From the NCBI RefSeq assembly GCF_900109745.1, contig NZ_FOAV01000007.1, forward strand, positions 124,001 through 188,000: 64,000 nucleotides of DNA. The letters run 5' to 3'. The stretch comes from Roseateles sp. YR242. GTDB taxonomy: Bacteria; Pseudomonadota; Gammaproteobacteria; Burkholderiales; Burkholderiaceae_C. The translations under genes and the position numbers were made by a program. Each line of letters starts with the position of its first letter. The first letter of the stretch is position 1. The notes under the pieces were generated by a model. The model had not been told where the DNA came from and made no database searches. It worked only from the letters and a program-made list of their open reading frames with translations. Below are positions 18,739-28,292 of the stretch, piece after piece.

Positions 18739-20124
18739 ATGAGTGCTTCCGACGATCTTCACCCCAGTCACAGTCGCCCACTCGAGGCTGGTGGTTCACC
18801 CGGGGTGGACCTGCCCGAGCAGATCGGCAAGTACCGAGTCCTTCGCCGGCTGGGGGAGGGGGCCACCAGCGACGTCTTCCTGGCGATGGACGACTTCCGC
18901 GGCCAGGAGGTTGCCATCAAGCGCATGCGCAGCTGGGCCGGGCAGGGGCCGGAGGAAGACACGCTCAGCAACCGCTTCTTTGCCTCCGAAGCGGCGCTGG
19001 CAGGGCGCCTTCAGCATCCCAACGTGGTGCAGATCCTGGACGCGGTTCAGGACGGGTCAGCGCCCTACCTGGTCATGGAATATGTCCATGGCGTCACCCT
19101 CAAGCATTTCTGCCGCAATGACCGGCTGCTGCCGCTGGACCAGATCGTGGAACTGGGATTCAAGTGCGCCATGGCCCTGTCCTATGTGTTCCGCCAGGGC
19201 CTGGTGCACCGGGACATCAAGCCGGCCAACCTGCTGGCGGTGCTGGACAGCAGCGGGCAGGTGACCGATGTGAAGGTGAGCGACTTTGGCAGCGCGCTCA
19301 ACCTGAATGCGGACATGACGCAGGTGCACCGGGTGGGCTCGCTGGCCTACATGCCCCCGGAGCAGATCGAGGGCGGCGATGTGGGTTGCCAGGCCGACAT
19401 CTATGCCCTGGGTGCGGTGCTGTACCACATGGTCTGTGGCCGGCCGCCCTTCGACGCGCCCAACCAGATGGCGCTGATGCATCAGATCTACCACCAGGCG
19501 CCGCAGCCCATGCAGGGGCAGCGTGGCGGCGTGACGGCGGAGCTGGATGCCGTCATCCTCAAGGCACTGGCCAAGCATCCGCATGAGCGCTACCCGGACT
19601 GGGAGGCCTTTGGCCTGGCCCTGTCCGAGCTGGTGGCGCGCCACCTGGTGCCGCTGGCGCGTCTCAACGAGGTCAAGGATTCGGAGCGGTTCAACCTGCT
19701 GCGCGGGCTGGAGTTCTTCGCCAACTTCGGGGATGTGGAGCTGTGGGAGGTGGTGCGCCGGGCGCGCTGGCGGCGTTACCCGCTGGACTACCTGCTGTTC
19801 AAGAAGGGCCAGGAGGGCAATACCTTCCACATCATCGCGCAGGGCGAGGTGGAGGTCTGGCGCGACGGCGCGCTGGTGGCGACGCTGGGGGGCGGCACCT
19901 CGGTGGGCGAAATGGCCTACCTGGCTCCCAACCCCGAATTGCGCCGGCACAGCACCGACATCCGCGTGACCGATCTGTGCACCACGGTGTCCTTCACGCC
20001 GGACTCACTGTCTCAGCTCAGCCCCGAGTGCCAGCATCGCTTTGACCGGGCCTTCATCCAGGTGCTGGTGCGCCGCCTGCATCTGGCCCATGAGACGCTG
20101 GCTCATCCCCGCCGGATCATGTGA
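18739..20124 (+). CDS. Serine/threonine protein kinase fused to a cyclic-nucleotide-binding domain
   Basis: The 461-residue protein has a Hanks-type kinase domain (about 32-300) with Gly loop GEGATSDVF, catalytic Lys61 (VAIKRMR), [10 protein letters not shown] (His157-Arg-Asp159), DFG at 182, and an activation segment ending [10 protein letters not shown]. The second domain (about 335-450) looks like a cNMP-binding/Crp-type fold: [26 protein letters not shown] and [11 protein letters not shown]. No transmembrane helix is seen, so it should be cytosolic. ATG 18727 is an alternative in-frame start. Activity controlled by cAMP, cGMP or another ligand is a reasonable inference. The typical PBC arginine is hard to place in [15 protein letters not shown], so ligand binding is uncertain. 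Confidence 0.88.
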   Translation: MSASDDLHPSHSRPLEAGGSPGVDLPEQIGKYRVLRRLGEGATSDVFLAMDDFRGQEVAIKRMRSWAGQGPEEDTLSNRFFASEAALAGRLQHPNVVQILDAVQDGSAPYLVMEYVHGVTLKHFCRNDRLLPLDQIVELGFKCAMALSYVFRQGLVHRDIKPANLLAVLDSSGQVTDVKVSDFGSALNLNADMTQVHRVGSLAYMPPEQIEGGDVGCQADIYALGAVLYHMVCGRPPFDAPNQMALMHQIYHQAPQPMQGQRGGVTAELDAVILKALAKHPHERYPDWEAFGLALSELVARHLVPLARLNEVKDSERFNLLRGLEFFANFGDVELWEVVRRARWRRYPLDYLLFKKGQEGNTFHIIAQGEVEVWRDGALVATLGGGTSVGEMAYLAPNPELRRHSTDIRVTDLCTTVSFTPDSLSQLSPECQHRFDRAFIQVLVRRLHLAHETLAHPRRIM

Positions 20125-20224
20125 GTCGGTGGCCGGCATGACGAAGGTCAACCCGGCTTGAGAGCCGATCGTTGCTGTGTTTCACTGCCATGAGGTCCTT
20201 CCCCCAACCCTGTAGGAGAGTGAG

Positions 20225-20581
20225 ATGAGCGCCCAGTTGACTTTGAAGACGTTGACCAACAAGACCTTGACCAGCCTGACCGCTGCCGCGTTGCTGTCCG
20301 TGGCTGCGCTGGCTCCCGCCTATGCGCAAGACGACAAGAAGAAGCCGCTGACGCCGCAGCAGCAGCGCATGGGGACGTGCAGCAAGGAGGCCAAGGAAAA
20401 GGGCAAGACGGGTGATGACCGCAAGGTCTTCATGAAGGCCTGCCTGTCTGGCAAGTCCGAGCCGGAGCACAAGATGACGCCGCAGCAGGAGAAGATGGCC
20501 AGCTGCAACAAGGAAGCGTCTGACAAGAAGAAGACCGGCGACGACCGCAAGGCCTTCCTCAAGGAATGCCTCTCGGCATGA
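20225..20581 (+). CDS. psiF: PsiF repeat-containing exported protein
   Basis: This 118-residue periplasmic protein has a signal peptide (cleavage after about residue 35, AYAQ). Two PsiF repeats follow, each of the form MTPQQEKM-x-(S/T)CNKEA-x-(D/E)KKKTGDDRKAFLKECLS (about 43-78 and 82-117), with two Cys per repeat. PsiF was named as phosphate-starvation inducible in E. coli; its molecular function is unknown. The GTAGGAGAG ribosome-binding site is strong. No pho box was identified by eye. Confidence 0.9.
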   Translation: MSAQLTLKTLTNKTLTSLTAAALLSVAALAPAYAQDDKKKPLTPQQQRMGTCSKEAKEKGKTGDDRKVFMKACLSGKSEPEHKMTPQQEKMASCNKEASDKKKTGDDRKAFLKECLSA

Positions 20582-20585
20582 ATTG

Positions 20586-20755
20586 GAGCCCCCGGCTGTT
20601 CGGGCCTCGGGCCCGTCCATCCCGCCCCCCGAGGGGGCTGCGGCCCACCTTGGGGCGGCCCGGCGGTGGCCCTGTTCGCTAACCAGAGCCCCGCTTGAAC
20701 GACGCTGCGCGTGTTCTGCGCGATGCCTTGCATAGAAGAGCCCTGGTGGGGATGT
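20586..20755. repeat. Multi-hairpin dispersed repeat, locus 1 copy 1
   Basis: This is a GC-rich unit of about 170 bases. It contains CGGGCC-TCG-GGCCCG, a CCCCCCGAGGGGG hairpin, GGGCGGCCCGGCGGTGGCCC, then CAGAGCCCCGCTTGAACG and a GCGCGATGCCTTGCAT segment. The same blocks recur in the next unit and in three units near 60.3-60.6 kb. Confidence 0.85.
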
Positions 20756-20900
20756 GAGCCCCCGGCTGTTCGGGCCTCGGGCCCGCCCATCCGCCCCCCG
20801 GGGGGGCTGAGGGCCACCTTGGGGCGGCCCGGCGGTGGCCCTCGTCGCTAATCAGAGCCCCACTTGAACGGCGCCTGCGGCGCGTTCTGCCCGTTCTGAC
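20756..20900. repeat. Multi-hairpin dispersed repeat, locus 1 copy 2
   Basis: This second copy begins with the same GAGCCCCCGGCTGTTCGGGC as copy 1 and keeps the block order, but diverges after GAACGGCGC. Together the two copies fill most of the 353-base gap between psiF and the DUF2214 gene, where no gene is visible. Confidence 0.85.
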
Positions 20901-20934
20901 GAGAGAGAGGCGCGGTGAACGGGTAGCGGCGCAT

Positions 20935-21393
20935 TCAACCCTTTGTAAGAACGCCGCGGGCGAGCAACACGGCGGCAATCGGGATCAGCATCACGATGTG
21001 GGCTTCCACCATCACCAGCTTCCGGGTGGCACGGATCTCGTGCTCCGCAGGCAGGCCACCGCCCGCATCCAGCGTCTTGACCCAGCGGCGATAGGTCAGC
21101 GTGGGCTTGATGGAGATCAGGCCCACCACGATGAACAGGGTCAACTTGAGGTGTAGCAGTGGCTGATGCCAATACCAGCCCGCGCCCTTCATGCCCAGCC
21201 AGGTGCGGGCCAGGCCCGTCAGCAATACCGCCACCGCCGTCACGGCGTAGATGATGTCCAGGCGCGCCAGGCGCCGGACCACCGCGGCATTCATCCATTC
21301 GGTGCGGCACAAGGCCGCCTGGCTGCTCAGGAACACCACCAGGCTGAGGATGGCCAGGATGTGCAGGGCGGCCAGCAGGGCTTCGAGGTTCAT
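20935..21393 (-). CDS. DUF2214-family integral membrane protein
   Basis: This 152-residue protein has four hydrophobic helices (about 4-24, 45-66, 78-98, 130-148). It matches the DUF2214 pattern by overall look: EALLAALHILAILSLVVFLSSQ, RLDIIYAVTAVAVLLTGLAR, KLTLFIVVGLISIKPT. The function is unknown; the family is small, inner-membrane and widespread in proteobacteria. The start MNLEALLAA at 21393 overlaps the end of the LysR gene by four bases, so the two are co-translated. It may be the regulator's target or partner. Confidence 0.75.
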   Translation of the reverse strand: MNLEALLAALHILAILSLVVFLSSQAALCRTEWMNAAVVRRLARLDIIYAVTAVAVLLTGLARTWLGMKGAGWYWHQPLLHLKLTLFIVVGLISIKPTLTYRRWVKTLDAGGGLPAEHEIRATRKLVMVEAHIVMLIPIAAVLLARGVLTKG

Positions 21394-22352
21394 GCGGTCT
21401 CCACGGAAGGGTTGGGTGTCGCGGGGGCTTCCCCCGGGGTTTCCCCGGAGGCTCCCCAATAGGTCGGATTGCCGTAGTGCTGTTTCAGGAAATCAATCCA
21501 CAGCCGCACCCGCAAGGGCAGGTGCTTGCGCTGAGGGACCAGGGCAAAGATGCCATTGGGCGGTGCGGCGAAGTCGTCCAGCACGCTGACCAGTTGCCCG
21601 CTGCGGATCTCGTCAGCCACCTCCCAGGTGCTTCGCCAGGCCAGGCCGAGGCCGCGCCGGCACCAATCATGGAGCACCTGGCCGTCACTGCAATCCAGCC
21701 GGCCGGACGGGCGCAGATGCTGAACCTGGCCGTCCACACGGAAGGCCCAGCCGCGTGTCTGGCTGGCGTCCGAGCTGAGCGTGAGGCATTCATGCCGGGC
21801 CAGGTCGGTGGGGTGCTTGGGCACCCCCGCTCGTTGGAGGTAGGCCGGCGCCCCGACACACAGCCGCCGGTTGTCGGCCAGCCGCATGCTGATCAGGCTG
21901 GAATCGCTCAGGTCGCCCACGCGCACGGCGCAGTCGAACCCTTCGTTGACGATGTCCACCACCCGGTCGCTCAGGTTGAGCGACACGCTGACTTCGGGAT
22001 GCCGCGCCAGGAAATCCGGCACCAGCGGCGCCACGTGACGCCGGCCAAAGCCGGCGGGCGCAGTGATTCGGAGATGCCCGCTGGCCTTCACCCCGCCCGC
22101 GCTGACACTGGCCTCGGCATTGGCAAACTCGGTCAGCAGGCGCTGGCAGTCTTCCAGGAAGGCGATGCCCTCGTGCGTGAGGCTCAGGCGGCGGGTGGTG
22201 CGCAACAGCAGCTTGACGCCCAGTCGGGATTCCAGCCCGTCGATGCGCCGACCCATGACCGCCGGCGCCACCCCCTCCGCCTGGGCTGCGGCGGTCAGGC
22301 TGCCCTTGGTGGCAACCAGCACGAAGGACTCAATCTGTTTGAGGCGGTCCAT
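21390..22352 (-). CDS. LysR-family transcriptional regulator
   Basis: The 320-residue regulator has an N-terminal winged helix (MDRLKQIESFVLVATKGSLTAAAQAEGV and RRIDGLESRLGVKLLLRTTRRLSLT, about 1-60) and a LysR substrate-binding domain (about 88-295). It belongs to the large CrgA/AaeR-like subgroup often placed beside oxidoreductases or small membrane proteins. It is transcribed divergently from glcB with a 258-base gap and overlaps the DUF2214 gene downstream. Either neighbour could be its target. The C-terminal 25 residues are Pro/Gly/Glu-rich and probably disordered. Confidence 0.92.
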   Translation of the reverse strand: MDRLKQIESFVLVATKGSLTAAAQAEGVAPAVMGRRIDGLESRLGVKLLLRTTRRLSLTHEGIAFLEDCQRLLTEFANAEASVSAGGVKASGHLRITAPAGFGRRHVAPLVPDFLARHPEVSVSLNLSDRVVDIVNEGFDCAVRVGDLSDSSLISMRLADNRRLCVGAPAYLQRAGVPKHPTDLARHECLTLSSDASQTRGWAFRVDGQVQHLRPSGRLDCSDGQVLHDWCRRGLGLAWRSTWEVADEIRSGQLVSVLDDFAAPPNGIFALVPQRKHLPLRVRLWIDFLKQHYGNPTYWGASGETPGEAPATPNPSVETA

Positions 22353-22610
22353 GAGCGGCCATTGTGGTCGTTGCGCCGCCTGTCGTCATGAATCACTGCC
22401 CTGATCGTTGTTATTTGTGCAAAAAAGTCAGGGATCTCTTCTTTCGGCGGTCACCAATCCGGGGCTGCGCCTGTCCTACAGTCATCGGCATTGGAGCCAA
22501 GCTCCAGACGGGAGCCTGATGCCCTGCACCGCGCATCAGAGCCTGCCGTCCTCGCCGCCTATGGCGGTCTATTGATATTGATGACATTGACGCCCAGCCG
22601 GGGAGACACC

Positions 22611-24812
22611 ATGACCACTCGCGTTCAGCAACACCGCCTCCAGATCGACGCCGAACTGGCTCGCTTCATCGAAACCGAAGCCCTCTCGGGCACGGGCCTG
22701 GACCCTGCCGCTTTCTGGGCGGGTTTCGACGCCCTGGTCCATGACCTGGCGCCGAAGAACGCGGCGCTGCTCAAGGAGCGGGACCGCCTGCAGACCGAAA
22801 TCGACGCCTGGCACCGCAGCTTCCCCGGCCCTATCCAGGACATGGTGGCCTACAAGGCATTCCTCACGAAGATCGGTTACCTGGTGCCCGTGCCAGTGGG
22901 CGACAGTGCCAAGGCCACGACTTCGAATGTCGATGCGGAACTGGCCATCCAGGCGGGCCCGCAACTCGTCGTGCCGATCCTGAATGCCCGTTATGCACTG
23001 AATGCCGCCAACGCCCGTTGGGGTTCGCTGTACGACGCGCTCTACGGCACCGATGCAATCCCGGAGACTGATGGCGCCACCCGCGCCGGTGGGTACAACG
23101 CGGTGCGTGGGGCCAAGGTCATTGCCTTCGCCCGCCAGGTGCTGGACCAGGCGGCACCGCTGGCGGGTGCCTCGCATGCGGATGCCGTGGGCTACCGGGT
23201 GGAGGGCGGCCGATTGTCGGTGGCCCTGCGCGACGGCGACGTGGCTGGCCTGGCTGATCCGGCCGTATTCGTGGGATTTCTGGGCGATGCCGCCGCCCCC
23301 ACGGCCGTTCTGCTGCGCCACAACGGCCTGCACATCGAGCTGCAGATTGACCGTCAATCCGCCATCGGCAAGACCGACCCGGCCGGTGTGTCCGACCTGC
23401 TCATGGAAGCAGCGCTGTCCACCATCCTGGACCTGGAAGATTCCATTGCCGCCGTCGACGCGCAGGACAAGCTGCTGGCCTACCGCAACTGGCTGGGCAT
23501 CTTGCGCGGCACGCTGACCGAGGAAGTCGCCAAGGGCGGCAAGACCATCACCCGGCGCCTCAATCCGGACCGCCGCTACCAGGCCCCCAATGGTGGCGCG
23601 GAAGTGGTGCTGCCGGGCCGCTCGCTGCTGTTTGTTCGCAATGTCGGCCATCTGATGACCAACCCGGCCATCCTCATCGAGGGCGGCCAGGAGATCCCCG
23701 AGGGCATCATGGACGCGGTGGTCACCACGCTGATCGCGCTGCATGACCTGAAGCAGCTCTCTGGCAGCGGCCTGCGCAACTCCCGCCAAGGCTCCATCTA
23801 TATCGTCAAGCCGAAGATGCATGGCCCGGCGGAAGTCGGATTTGCCAACGAGCTGTTCGGTCGAGTTGAACAGCTGCTGGGCCTGCCCGCTTCCACCGTC
23901 AAGCTGGGCATCATGGACGAGGAGCGGCGCACCAGCGTGAACCTGGCTGCCTGCATTGCCGCCGCCCCCAGCCGCGTGGCCTTCATCAATACCGGCTTCC
24001 TGGATCGCACCGGGGACGAGATGCACACCGCCATGCTGGCCGGCCCGATGCTGCGCAAGGGGGACATGAAGGCCAGCCCCTGGATCCAGGCCTATGAGCG
24101 CAGCAACGTGCTGGTGGGCCTGGCCGCCGGGCTGCGCGGCCGTGCCCAGATCGGCAAAGGCATGTGGGCCATGCCGGACCTGATGGCGGCCATGCTGGAG
24201 CAGAAGATTGCCCACCCCAAGGCCGGTGCCAACACCGCCTGGGTGCCCAGCCCCACGGCGGCCACCCTGCATGCGTTGCACTATCACCAGGTCAACGTCG
24301 CGACGGTCCAGCGTGAGCTGGAAACCGTGGCGGCCCAGGAAGACTTCAACGCCCTGCTGGACCGGATCCTGACCATCCCGGTGGCGGCGGCCCCCACATG
24401 GAGCGAGGCCGAGAAGCAGCAGGAGCTCGACAACAACGTCCAGGGCATCCTGGGGTACGTCGTACGGTGGATCGATCAGGGCGTGGGCTGCTCGAAGGTG
24501 CCTGACATCAATGGGGTCGGTCTTATGGAAGACCGTGCAACATTGCGCATTTCAAGTCAGCACATTGCTAACTGGTTACTGCATGGCGTCGTCACTGAAC
24601 AACAAGTTTCTGAGACCTTCACCCGCATGTCAGTGGTCGTGGATGCCCAAAACGCGGGCGACCCCCTCTACCGCCCCATGGCGGTGAATCCGCAGGCAAG
24701 CCTGGCGCTGAAGGCGGCGTTGGATCTTGTTTTCCTCGGTAGGGAGCAGCCTTCCGGCTACACCGAGCCGCTGCTGCATGCTTGGCGCCAACAGGCGAAG
24801 GCAGTTCAGTGA
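22611..24812 (+). CDS. glcB: Malate synthase G
   Basis: This 733-residue enzyme condenses glyoxylate and acetyl-CoA to malate in the glyoxylate/glycolate pathway. The length fits isoform G (about 723). Characteristic stretches are [21 protein letters not shown], the acidic metal/substrate region [33 protein letters not shown], and the C-terminal plug with [38 protein letters not shown] split over its catalytic Asp (MEDRATL). The start [10 protein letters not shown] has a GGGGAGA site. The 40 extra in-frame upstream residues are unsupported. No glycolate oxidase genes are nearby. Confidence 0.96.
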   Translation: MTTRVQQHRLQIDAELARFIETEALSGTGLDPAAFWAGFDALVHDLAPKNAALLKERDRLQTEIDAWHRSFPGPIQDMVAYKAFLTKIGYLVPVPVGDSAKATTSNVDAELAIQAGPQLVVPILNARYALNAANARWGSLYDALYGTDAIPETDGATRAGGYNAVRGAKVIAFARQVLDQAAPLAGASHADAVGYRVEGGRLSVALRDGDVAGLADPAVFVGFLGDAAAPTAVLLRHNGLHIELQIDRQSAIGKTDPAGVSDLLMEAALSTILDLEDSIAAVDAQDKLLAYRNWLGILRGTLTEEVAKGGKTITRRLNPDRRYQAPNGGAEVVLPGRSLLFVRNVGHLMTNPAILIEGGQEIPEGIMDAVVTTLIALHDLKQLSGSGLRNSRQGSIYIVKPKMHGPAEVGFANELFGRVEQLLGLPASTVKLGIMDEERRTSVNLAACIAAAPSRVAFINTGFLDRTGDEMHTAMLAGPMLRKGDMKASPWIQAYERSNVLVGLAAGLRGRAQIGKGMWAMPDLMAAMLEQKIAHPKAGANTAWVPSPTAATLHALHYHQVNVATVQRELETVAAQEDFNALLDRILTIPVAAAPTWSEAEKQQELDNNVQGILGYVVRWIDQGVGCSKVPDINGVGLMEDRATLRISSQHIANWLLHGVVTEQQVSETFTRMSVVVDAQNAGDPLYRPMAVNPQASLALKAALDLVFLGREQPSGYTEPLLHAWRQQAKAVQ

Positions 24813-25029
24813 GCACTGTTATGGTGCAAAATTGCCTAGAAAAGGGTCTAAGACTTCGCCAATGAGAAAAGTAACGGCGTACTGAAGCGTTTGCCTTGCC
24901 TGGGCAATAAGGGTCCGCCCGGGGGCTGCAAACGCCATGCCTGCCCGTAAAGTTTTGTTCACAAACGGTGTGCTCCGTTAACCAACGGTGAATCCGGGCG
25001 TGCATTACAAACTTTCGGGATTTTTCAAC

Positions 25030-27828
25030 ATGGCGAACAAGCCGCATATTCGCGCCATCAGCGCGGCAGCAGCGATTCTGGTGGTCTCGATGGCCGCCCA
25101 CGCTCAGGAGCAAACCCAGCAACTGGAGCGTATCGAGATCACCGGTTCGAGCATCAAGCGCTTCGCCAACGAAGGCTCGCTGCCCGTCCAGATCATCACC
25201 GCCGAGGAAATCAAGGCCACCGGCACCACCAACGTGGCGGACCTGGTGCAGCGTATTCCTGCGATGCAGGGCTTCACCATCGGCGACATCTCCATTGGCT
25301 CCAACTCCGGCGGTATCGTGACGGCTTCGCTGCACGGCATCGGCGAGAGCTACACCCTGGTGCTGGTGAACGGCCGCCGTCTGGCCCCCACGGGCTCCGG
25401 CTCGCGGATCAACCTGAATTCCATCCCGATGTCCGCCATCGAGCGCATCGAAGTGCTGACGGACGGTGCGTCTGCGCTGTACGGTTCGGACGCCATCGCT
25501 GGCGTGGTGAACTTCGTGCTGAAGCGCAACCAGAAGGGCGGCAACATCAGTGTTGACTACAGCAACCCGGTGGGTAATGGCGCCACGGCCAAGACCGCCA
25601 GCATCAGCTACGGCTTCGGCGACCTGAGCGGCGACGGCTTCAGCCTGGTCACGTCCTATCGCCATGACGAGCAGGACGCCATGAAATCGGGCGACCGTGC
25701 GTTCGCCAGTACGGCCTGGATTCCGTTCTCCGCCAATGGCCGGAACTACGTCTACGACCGCACCAGCGCCTCGGCCGACCCGGCCAACGCAGCCGTCACG
25801 TTCAAGCGCCTGCCGACCGAGGCCGACACGGTGGCCGTCCTGAAGGGTTACCAGTTCAACCCGTATCGTCAGGCCAATGGCACCTGCGCACCGAACAACT
25901 ACTACAACCTGACCAACACGATCCCGGCCGGCTCCACTTCCAAGGAAGGTACGGCCAACTGCGGTTATGACTTCGTCGGCACCATCGACGTCTATCCTGA
26001 AACGAAGCGGGACTCGTTCTTTGCGTCCGGTGAAGCCAAGGTGGGCGAGAACTTCAAGGTCTTCTCCGACCTGATCTACACCCGCACCGACGTGATCGCC
26101 CGTATCGCGGCGAACCCGGTGCCCATCGCGATCTCCACCACCTCGCCGCTGTTCACCAAGTATGTGCAGCCGTACCTGACGGCCAACCAGATTGCGCACA
26201 TCGACACGGTGACCGCCAACTATCGTGCAAATGACTTCGGCACCCGTGACTCACAGACCCTGACCGATGGCAAGCACATCGCCATCGGCACTGAAGGCTC
26301 CATCGGCGACTGGGACGTGAACGCCTCTGCCACCTGGTCGCAGAACTCGCTGAACGAAAAGTACATCGGTGGCTACTTCAAGAAGGCCGAGTTCAACAGC
26401 CTGATTTCCAGCGGTGTGATCGACCCGTTTGTTCCCACCGGCAATGTGGATGCAGCCACGCAAGCCAAGATCGACGACTCCATCTATCACGGCTCTATCC
26501 GCAAGGCCTCCACCACGATGAAGGCCGTGAACGGTGGCGCGTCCGGCACCATCTTCAACCTGCCTGCAGGCGAGGTGAAGCTGGGTGCGGGTGTGGACTT
26601 CCGCAACTACCACTACAAGCAGACGCCATCTGACGATGCTGTGAACGGCGTCATCTACAACTTCGCTGCCAACCCGGCATATGACCTGGAGCGTGACAAC
26701 TACGGTGCCTTCGCCGAACTGGTGATCCCGGTCGTCAAGGACCTTGAAGTGAACGCCGCGCTGCGCTACGACACGATCACCAAGATCAAGGACGCGCTGA
26801 ACGCCCGCAACTTCGGTAGTGACGAATCGGCCACCACCTACAAGGTGTCGGCCCGCTACAAGGTCAACAACGCCCTGCTATTCCGTGGTTCCTACGGCAC
26901 TGGCTTCAAGGCACCGGACATGCTGGACATCGCCCAGCCCCTGGTGACCAACGGTGTGACCGCCTCCCAGTACGACTGCCCGTTCCCTGGCGACGGCAGC
27001 GGCTCTGCTCCCTGCAAGGGCGGCAAGTCCCAGTACACGCAGCTTTCCGGTGGCAACGAGAACCTGAAGCCCGAGAAGTCCAAGCAGGCGACCTTCGGTG
27101 TGCGCTTCGACCCCACCCGCAACTTCGGTGTGAGCGTGGACTACTGGCAGGTCAAGCTGCGTGATGCGGTGAGCGCCGTGTCCGCAGACCAGGCCTTCAA
27201 GGATCCGACCAAGTACGCCTCCCTGTTCACGACCTATCAACTGCCGGCCGAGACGAACCCGTACTACGCGTTCATGGCGCTCTCGACCAACATTGGTCAG
27301 TCTGTCTACAAAGGCCTGGACTGGCAGCTGGAAGGCCGCCTGAACATCGACGGTCTGGGCAAGCTCACGACCACGATCAATGGCACCTACATGATCAAGT
27401 CGGAGTACACGATGCCGGGTACCGACAACGTGTTCACCAGCAGCATGGGCAAGTATGGTGTGGATGCTTCGGTGGTGTTCCGCAACATCGCTCGCGCGAC
27501 CTTCGACCTGAATTCGGGCAAGGTCAGCAACCTGATCCGCGTGAACTATCGTTCCGGGTACACGGACATTGCCGCCAGCGTGCGGGATGTCGCGACCAAC
27601 CAGCCCGCCACCGTTCAGTTGCAAGTGCCGGAGTACATCACCTTCGACTGGCAAGGCACCTACCGCTACAGCAAGGCGCTGGACTTCCGTCTGGGCATCA
27701 ACAACGTGACCAACGAGGCGCCTCCGCTGACGCTGCGCAACTCGTCCGGCCACCAAGTGGGCTATGACCCGCGTTACGCCAGCCCGCTGGGCCGTACTGT
27801 CTACCTGTCGGGCAGCTACAACTTCTGA
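25030..27828 (+). CDS. TonB-dependent outer-membrane receptor 1
   Basis: This 932-residue receptor imports an unknown ligand across the outer membrane using TonB-ExbBD energy. A signal peptide (1-25, cleavage after AHA) leads to a short TonB-box-like segment (LERIEITGSSIKR) and a plug domain (about 45-160; VNGRRLAP, IERIEVLTDGASALYGSDAIAGVVNFVLKR). A large beta barrel ends in the aromatic C-terminal signature LSGSYNF. It belongs to the big Caulobacter/Xanthomonas-type receptors with the GSSIKR/GSNIKR start rather than classical siderophore receptors. GTG 24988 is a possible longer start; neither has a good ribosome-binding site. Confidence 0.93.
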   Translation: MANKPHIRAISAAAAILVVSMAAHAQEQTQQLERIEITGSSIKRFANEGSLPVQIITAEEIKATGTTNVADLVQRIPAMQGFTIGDISIGSNSGGIVTASLHGIGESYTLVLVNGRRLAPTGSGSRINLNSIPMSAIERIEVLTDGASALYGSDAIAGVVNFVLKRNQKGGNISVDYSNPVGNGATAKTASISYGFGDLSGDGFSLVTSYRHDEQDAMKSGDRAFASTAWIPFSANGRNYVYDRTSASADPANAAVTFKRLPTEADTVAVLKGYQFNPYRQANGTCAPNNYYNLTNTIPAGSTSKEGTANCGYDFVGTIDVYPETKRDSFFASGEAKVGENFKVFSDLIYTRTDVIARIAANPVPIAISTTSPLFTKYVQPYLTANQIAHIDTVTANYRANDFGTRDSQTLTDGKHIAIGTEGSIGDWDVNASATWSQNSLNEKYIGGYFKKAEFNSLISSGVIDPFVPTGNVDAATQAKIDDSIYHGSIRKASTTMKAVNGGASGTIFNLPAGEVKLGAGVDFRNYHYKQTPSDDAVNGVIYNFAANPAYDLERDNYGAFAELVIPVVKDLEVNAALRYDTITKIKDALNARNFGSDESATTYKVSARYKVNNALLFRGSYGTGFKAPDMLDIAQPLVTNGVTASQYDCPFPGDGSGSAPCKGGKSQYTQLSGGNENLKPEKSKQATFGVRFDPTRNFGVSVDYWQVKLRDAVSAVSADQAFKDPTKYASLFTTYQLPAETNPYYAFMALSTNIGQSVYKGLDWQLEGRLNIDGLGKLTTTINGTYMIKSEYTMPGTDNVFTSSMGKYGVDASVVFRNIARATFDLNSGKVSNLIRVNYRSGYTDIAASVRDVATNQPATVQLQVPEYITFDWQGTYRYSKALDFRLGINNVTNEAPPLTLRNSSGHQVGYDPRYASPLGRTVYLSGSYNF

Positions 27829-28292
27829 TGAGCTGAAGCGACCTCACGCCGGATGACCGGTGTGAGCTTGCCTGAGACCAGACGCGACACCGGATCCCGG
27901 TGTCGCGTTTTTTTTCGCCGGTGCTGGCGCCACCTTGCCACCTCGATTGAGGGGCGCCAGGAGCGCGAGCTACCCACGGGGTGTGACCGGCTCGCAACAA
28001 AGTACTAACAACTCAGACGTTTTGTGTCAGCAAAAGGCAACGCAAACGTACGCCGGACGCATTTCCGGGGCGCGCCTTTCTCATCACTTTCCCCACCGGC
28101 GTACGGCGCACCACAGACGTGCGGCCTCGACAGATGCGGTTTTTAGGAGAGTTCGCTCACGCCAGGACTGTCTCCGGGTGGTGGCATTCCGCACCGTGAA
28201 GCCTTGTCAAGTGGTGTTGCCGCGAGGCTGTGGCATTCTGCTCAACCGACACACTGGGGCGGTCTACGACCCATTTCTGTCAGGAAGAGGCT
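27829..28292 (+). promoter_or_regulatory. Intergenic region and leader of receptor 2
   Basis: This 464-base gap holds the terminator of receptor 1, then about 375 bases of leader. A 10-base inverted repeat CGTACGCCGG...CCGGCGTACG (28047-28056 and 28096-28105, 39-base spacer) may be an operator or a stem-loop. The ribosome-binding site AGGAAGAGG stands just before ATG 28293. No gene is supported inside. Confidence 0.5.
27882..27915 (+). terminator. Intrinsic terminator after receptor 1
   Basis: A 12-bp perfect stem (27882-27893 with 27897-27908, loop ATC) is followed directly by a run of T to 27915. It lies 54 bases past the receptor stop. Confidence 0.92.
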
